A DNA stretch of 64,000 nt from Burkholderiales bacterium (GTDB taxonomy: Bacteria; Pseudomonadota; Gammaproteobacteria; Burkholderiales; Nitrosomonadaceae). The stretch covers positions 62,001 to 126,000 of the forward strand of contig JACKLU010000002.1 in NCBI GenBank assembly GCA_024235735.1, written 5' to 3'. Below the pieces are notes generated by a model. That model ran no database searches. It was not told the origin of the DNA and saw only the letters and a list, made by a program, of their open reading frames with translations. Positions 61,901-64,000 of this stretch are shown piece after piece. Both the position numbers and the translations under genes were made by a program. How positions within the stretch are numbered: the first letter of the stretch is position 1; every line of letters begins with the position of its first letter.

Positions 61901-63229
61901 ATGACTACGCATCAAACCGCAACAACAATAGATCATTTTGATACTGATATTTTCAAACGCCAGGAATCAAAAGTACAAAGTTATGCACGTTCTTTTCCCT
62001 GTGTTTTTGAGCGGGCCGAGAATGCAACGCTTTATGATCAGGACGGTCATGCCTATCTTGATTTTCTGGCCGGCGCCGGCAGTCTGAATTATGGTCACAA
62101 TCATCCGGTATTGCGCGACGCATTGCTGCACTATATTTCGTCGGACGGCATAACCCACGGTCTCGACTTCCACACTCGCGCCAAAGGGGATTTTCTTGAG
62201 GCCATGCGCTTGCATATTTTTGAACCGCGCGGCCTTGATTATGTTATTCAATTCACCGGGCCTACCGGCGCCAACGCGGTTGAAGCTGCGCTGAAAATCG
62301 CACGCAAGGTCAAGCAGCGCAGCAATATTGTCTCTTTCACCAACGGTTTTCATGGCGTGACCTTGGGTTCGCTGGCGGCAACGGGTAACGAACATCATCG
62401 CGGTGGTGCGGGACTGTCGCTGACCGGCGTTACTGCAATGCCTTATGACGGTTATATGGGGGATGACGTCGATACCATAGATTATTTTGAAAAAGTATTG
62501 GGTGATGCCAGTAGTGGACTCGACCATCCTGCCGCAGTCGTGCTTGAAACCGTACAGGGCGAGGGTGGGCTCAATGTAGCCTCCATTGAATGGTTGCAAC
62601 GACTGCAACGCCTGTGTCATCGCTATGATATGTTGCTGATCATTGATGACATTCAAGCGGGCTGTGGCCGTACCGGCAGCTTTTTCAGCTTTGAAGCGGC
62701 GAATATCAAACCGGACATTGTCACTTTGTCAAAATCACTTTCCGGATTTGGTCTTCCCTTTGCTGTCACCCTGATTAAACGTGATCTCGATATCTGGGAG
62801 CCGGGTGAGCATAATGGTACTTTCCGTGGCAACAATCATGCTTTTGTCACCGCCACTGCCGCAATCGAGACTTTCTGGCGCGATGAGGAATTCGCCAGCT
62901 CAGTTCAGGATAAGGCAGCGTTATTGACGCAACGCTTGCGCGCCATCGCCGAGAAGCATGGCAAGGGTCTTTTCAGGGTAAAAGGACGCGGTTTGATGCA
63001 AGGTATTGACTGCGGCAGCGGCAAGCTGGCTTCCGCAGTCAGTCGCGCTGCTTTTGCCCGTGGCATGATCATCGAAACCAGCGGGCCCGATGGTGAAGTG
63101 GTCAAATGTTTGTGTCCCCTGACAATCAATCACGAGGATCTGACACGCGGCCTGAAGATTCTGGACGACAGCGTTGCGGCGGCGATAGCCAGTCAGCGCA
63201 AGTCTTTCAGAGACATTGTCGCGGCCTGA
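61901..63229 (+). CDS. ectB: Diaminobutyrate-2-oxoglutarate aminotransferase EctB
   Basis: 442 residues, class III PLP aminotransferase. QFTGPTGANAVEAALKIARK, VLETVQGEGGLNVASIEWLQ and DDIQAGCGRTGSFFSFE are family segments. The PLP lysine is in VTLSKSLSGFGLP (about 276). It makes L-2,4-diaminobutyrate from aspartate semialdehyde, the first step of ectoine synthesis. GAAGGAGATAATT before ATG is an excellent ribosome site. Confidence 0.97.
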   Translation: MTTHQTATTIDHFDTDIFKRQESKVQSYARSFPCVFERAENATLYDQDGHAYLDFLAGAGSLNYGHNHPVLRDALLHYISSDGITHGLDFHTRAKGDFLEAMRLHIFEPRGLDYVIQFTGPTGANAVEAALKIARKVKQRSNIVSFTNGFHGVTLGSLAATGNEHHRGGAGLSLTGVTAMPYDGYMGDDVDTIDYFEKVLGDASSGLDHPAAVVLETVQGEGGLNVASIEWLQRLQRLCHRYDMLLIIDDIQAGCGRTGSFFSFEAANIKPDIVTLSKSLSGFGLPFAVTLIKRDLDIWEPGEHNGTFRGNNHAFVTATAAIETFWRDEEFASSVQDKAALLTQRLRAIAEKHGKGLFRVKGRGLMQGIDCGSGKLASAVSRAAFARGMIIETSGPDGEVVKCLCPLTINHEDLTRGLKILDDSVAAAIASQRKSFRDIVAA

Positions 63230-63234
63230 TCATC

Positions 63235-63630
63235 ATGATTGTGCGTAATTTGAAAGCGGCGCGCAATTCTTCGCGCCGGATCATTTCGAAAAACTGGGAA
63301 AGCACTCGTCTGTTATTGAAAAATGACAGCATGGGGTTTTCATTCCATATCACGACGATTTATGCCGGGACACAAACCGAGATGTGCTATCAGAACCATC
63401 TCGAGGCAGTTTATTGCGTTTCTGGTCAGGGATCGGTCAAAACACTCGACGATGGACAGGAATATCCGATCACGCCAGGAACGATCTATGTTCTGAATCA
63501 GCATGACAGGCATGTGCTGCGCGCCGATACCGAACTGGAATTAGCGTGCGTTTTCAATCCGCCGCTTCACGGTCGTGAAACACACGATGAATCTGGCGCG
63601 TATCCTTTGGAAGCCGAAACAATTGAATAA
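63235..63630 (+). CDS. ectC: L-ectoine synthase EctC
   Basis: 131 residues from ATG 63235. Cupin-like protein: MIVRNLKAARNSSRRIISKN, FSFHITTIYAGTQTEMCYQN and HLEAVYCVSGQGSVKTLDDG with iron-binding Glu/His residues. A longer open frame back to 63106 is an overlap with ectB, not a start. It closes N-gamma-acetyldiaminobutyrate to ectoine. Confidence 0.97.
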   Translation: MIVRNLKAARNSSRRIISKNWESTRLLLKNDSMGFSFHITTIYAGTQTEMCYQNHLEAVYCVSGQGSVKTLDDGQEYPITPGTIYVLNQHDRHVLRADTELELACVFNPPLHGRETHDESGAYPLEAETIE

Positions 63631-63657
63631 TCTGAAATAGCATGAAAGAACTATCAC

Positions 63658-64000
63658 ATGAAAGAGCAGCTGAAACAGGAGGATTTCTCCACAACTCAAA
63701 TTGATCATTACCCATCGCGCCTGGATACCGTGCCCAAGGTGCTGGCGCGGCGGGATCCGGTCGTCCACAGCGAATGGACAATTGACTCGCCCCTCACGCG
63801 CGGGCAAACGGAAAGTTATGCCTGCAATGGATTTTTGACGCTTCCGGATGTTCTGACATCAAGTGAAGTTGCCTGCTTGCAGCGAGAAATGTGCGTGCTG
63901 CAGGATGGCGCGAATGTCATTGATTCTGAATTACTTATTCGGGAGCCTGATAATGGAGCGCTTCGCTCGATTTTTAAAGTCCATGAAATTAGCCGGATTT
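63658..64000 (+). CDS. ectD: Ectoine hydroxylase EctD (N-terminal part, cut by window end)
   Basis: Open from ATG 63658 to the window end, about 114 residues visible. DHYPSRLDTVPKVLARRDPV, GFLTLPDVLTSSEVACLQRE and LRSIFKVHEIS are EctD-like. The iron ligands (HxD...H) and the 2-oxoglutarate-binding residues lie beyond the window and cannot be checked. EctD makes 5-hydroxyectoine. It starts 27 bp after ectC and completes the ectABCD order. Confidence 0.92.
   Translation, partial: MKEQLKQEDFSTTQIDHYPSRLDTVPKVLARRDPVVHSEWTIDSPLTRGQTESYACNGFLTLPDVLTSSEVACLQREMCVLQDGANVIDSELLIREPDNGALRSIFKVHEISRI

Noticed and set aside
63106..63234. Extended EctC N-terminus
   Set aside because: The extension overlaps ectB; ATG 63235 gives the canonical MIVRNL start.

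Overview
The window reads as a chromosomal segment of a betaproteobacterium, most likely a Nitrosomonas-type ammonia oxidiser (Nitrosomonadaceae). This is inferred from moderate base composition, the gene order ilvI-ilvH-ilvC-psd-pssA-leuA, the order hfq-hflX-hflK-hflC-DUF2065-hisZ-purA, an EarP/EF-P pair, a short 'archaeal-type' Psd, and an ectABCD cluster. No diagnostic nitrification gene lies inside the window, so the genus is inference. No rRNA or tRNA gene was seen.

Layout. 0-2.5 kb: end of a YdjM-like membrane hydrolase, an RsmI-like methyltransferase and SppA. 2.6-10.8 kb: an apparent signalling locus with a TonB-dependent receptor, a YfiR/DUF4154 periplasmic protein, a CHASE8-like hybrid histidine kinase with two receivers and Hpt, and a receiver-GGDEF-EAL protein. 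It is punctuated by two kinds of miniature inverted-repeat elements. 10.8-13.4 kb: EVE protein, TauE/SafE exporter, GAF/HD-GYP phosphodiesterase. 13.4-21.1 kb: flagellar fliE and fliFGHIJK. 21.2-24.3 kb: a QseBC-like two-component system and hemE. 24.3-27.75 kb: an accessory island with a dead and an intact REP-associated tyrosine transposase (RAYT), its REP palindromes, a ParDE toxin-antitoxin pair and a DUF4160/DUF2442 pair. 27.7-31.2 kb: a type IV pilin with a sigma-54 promoter, and glnE. 31.4-41.2 kb: nitrilase-like amidase, tldD, branched-chain amino acid and phospholipid genes, leuA and a TlpA-like protein. 41.2-45.4 kb: lytic transglycosylase, proS, rppH and a di-haem cytochrome c peroxidase. 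45.6-52.9 kb: the hfq-purA block and a redoxin. 53.2-56.6 kb: BCCT transporter, earP, efp. 56.9-59.2 kb: a small defence-like island with an ABC-type ATPase, a TOPRIM-like DUF4276 protein and an hsdR remnant. 59.8-64 kb: an exosortase-type PLP decarboxylase and ectA-ectB-ectC-ectD (ectD cut by the window end).

How the parts fit. Cyclic-di-GMP turnover (GGDEF-EAL and HD-GYP), flagellum assembly, type IV pilus and the receptor/YfiR/kinase module all bear on surface behaviour. The BCCT transporter and ectoine genes form an osmoadaptation block. Three classes of small mobile DNA are visible: a 140-141 bp hairpin MITE in four full copies, a second MITE-like family, and RAYT/REP. The MITE appears to have supplied the reading-frame start or ribosome-binding site of the yfiR-like gene and the stop codon of the rsmI-like gene. 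The least-described functional candidates are the ATPase-DUF4276 pair and the TonB-YfiR-hybrid-kinase pathway.
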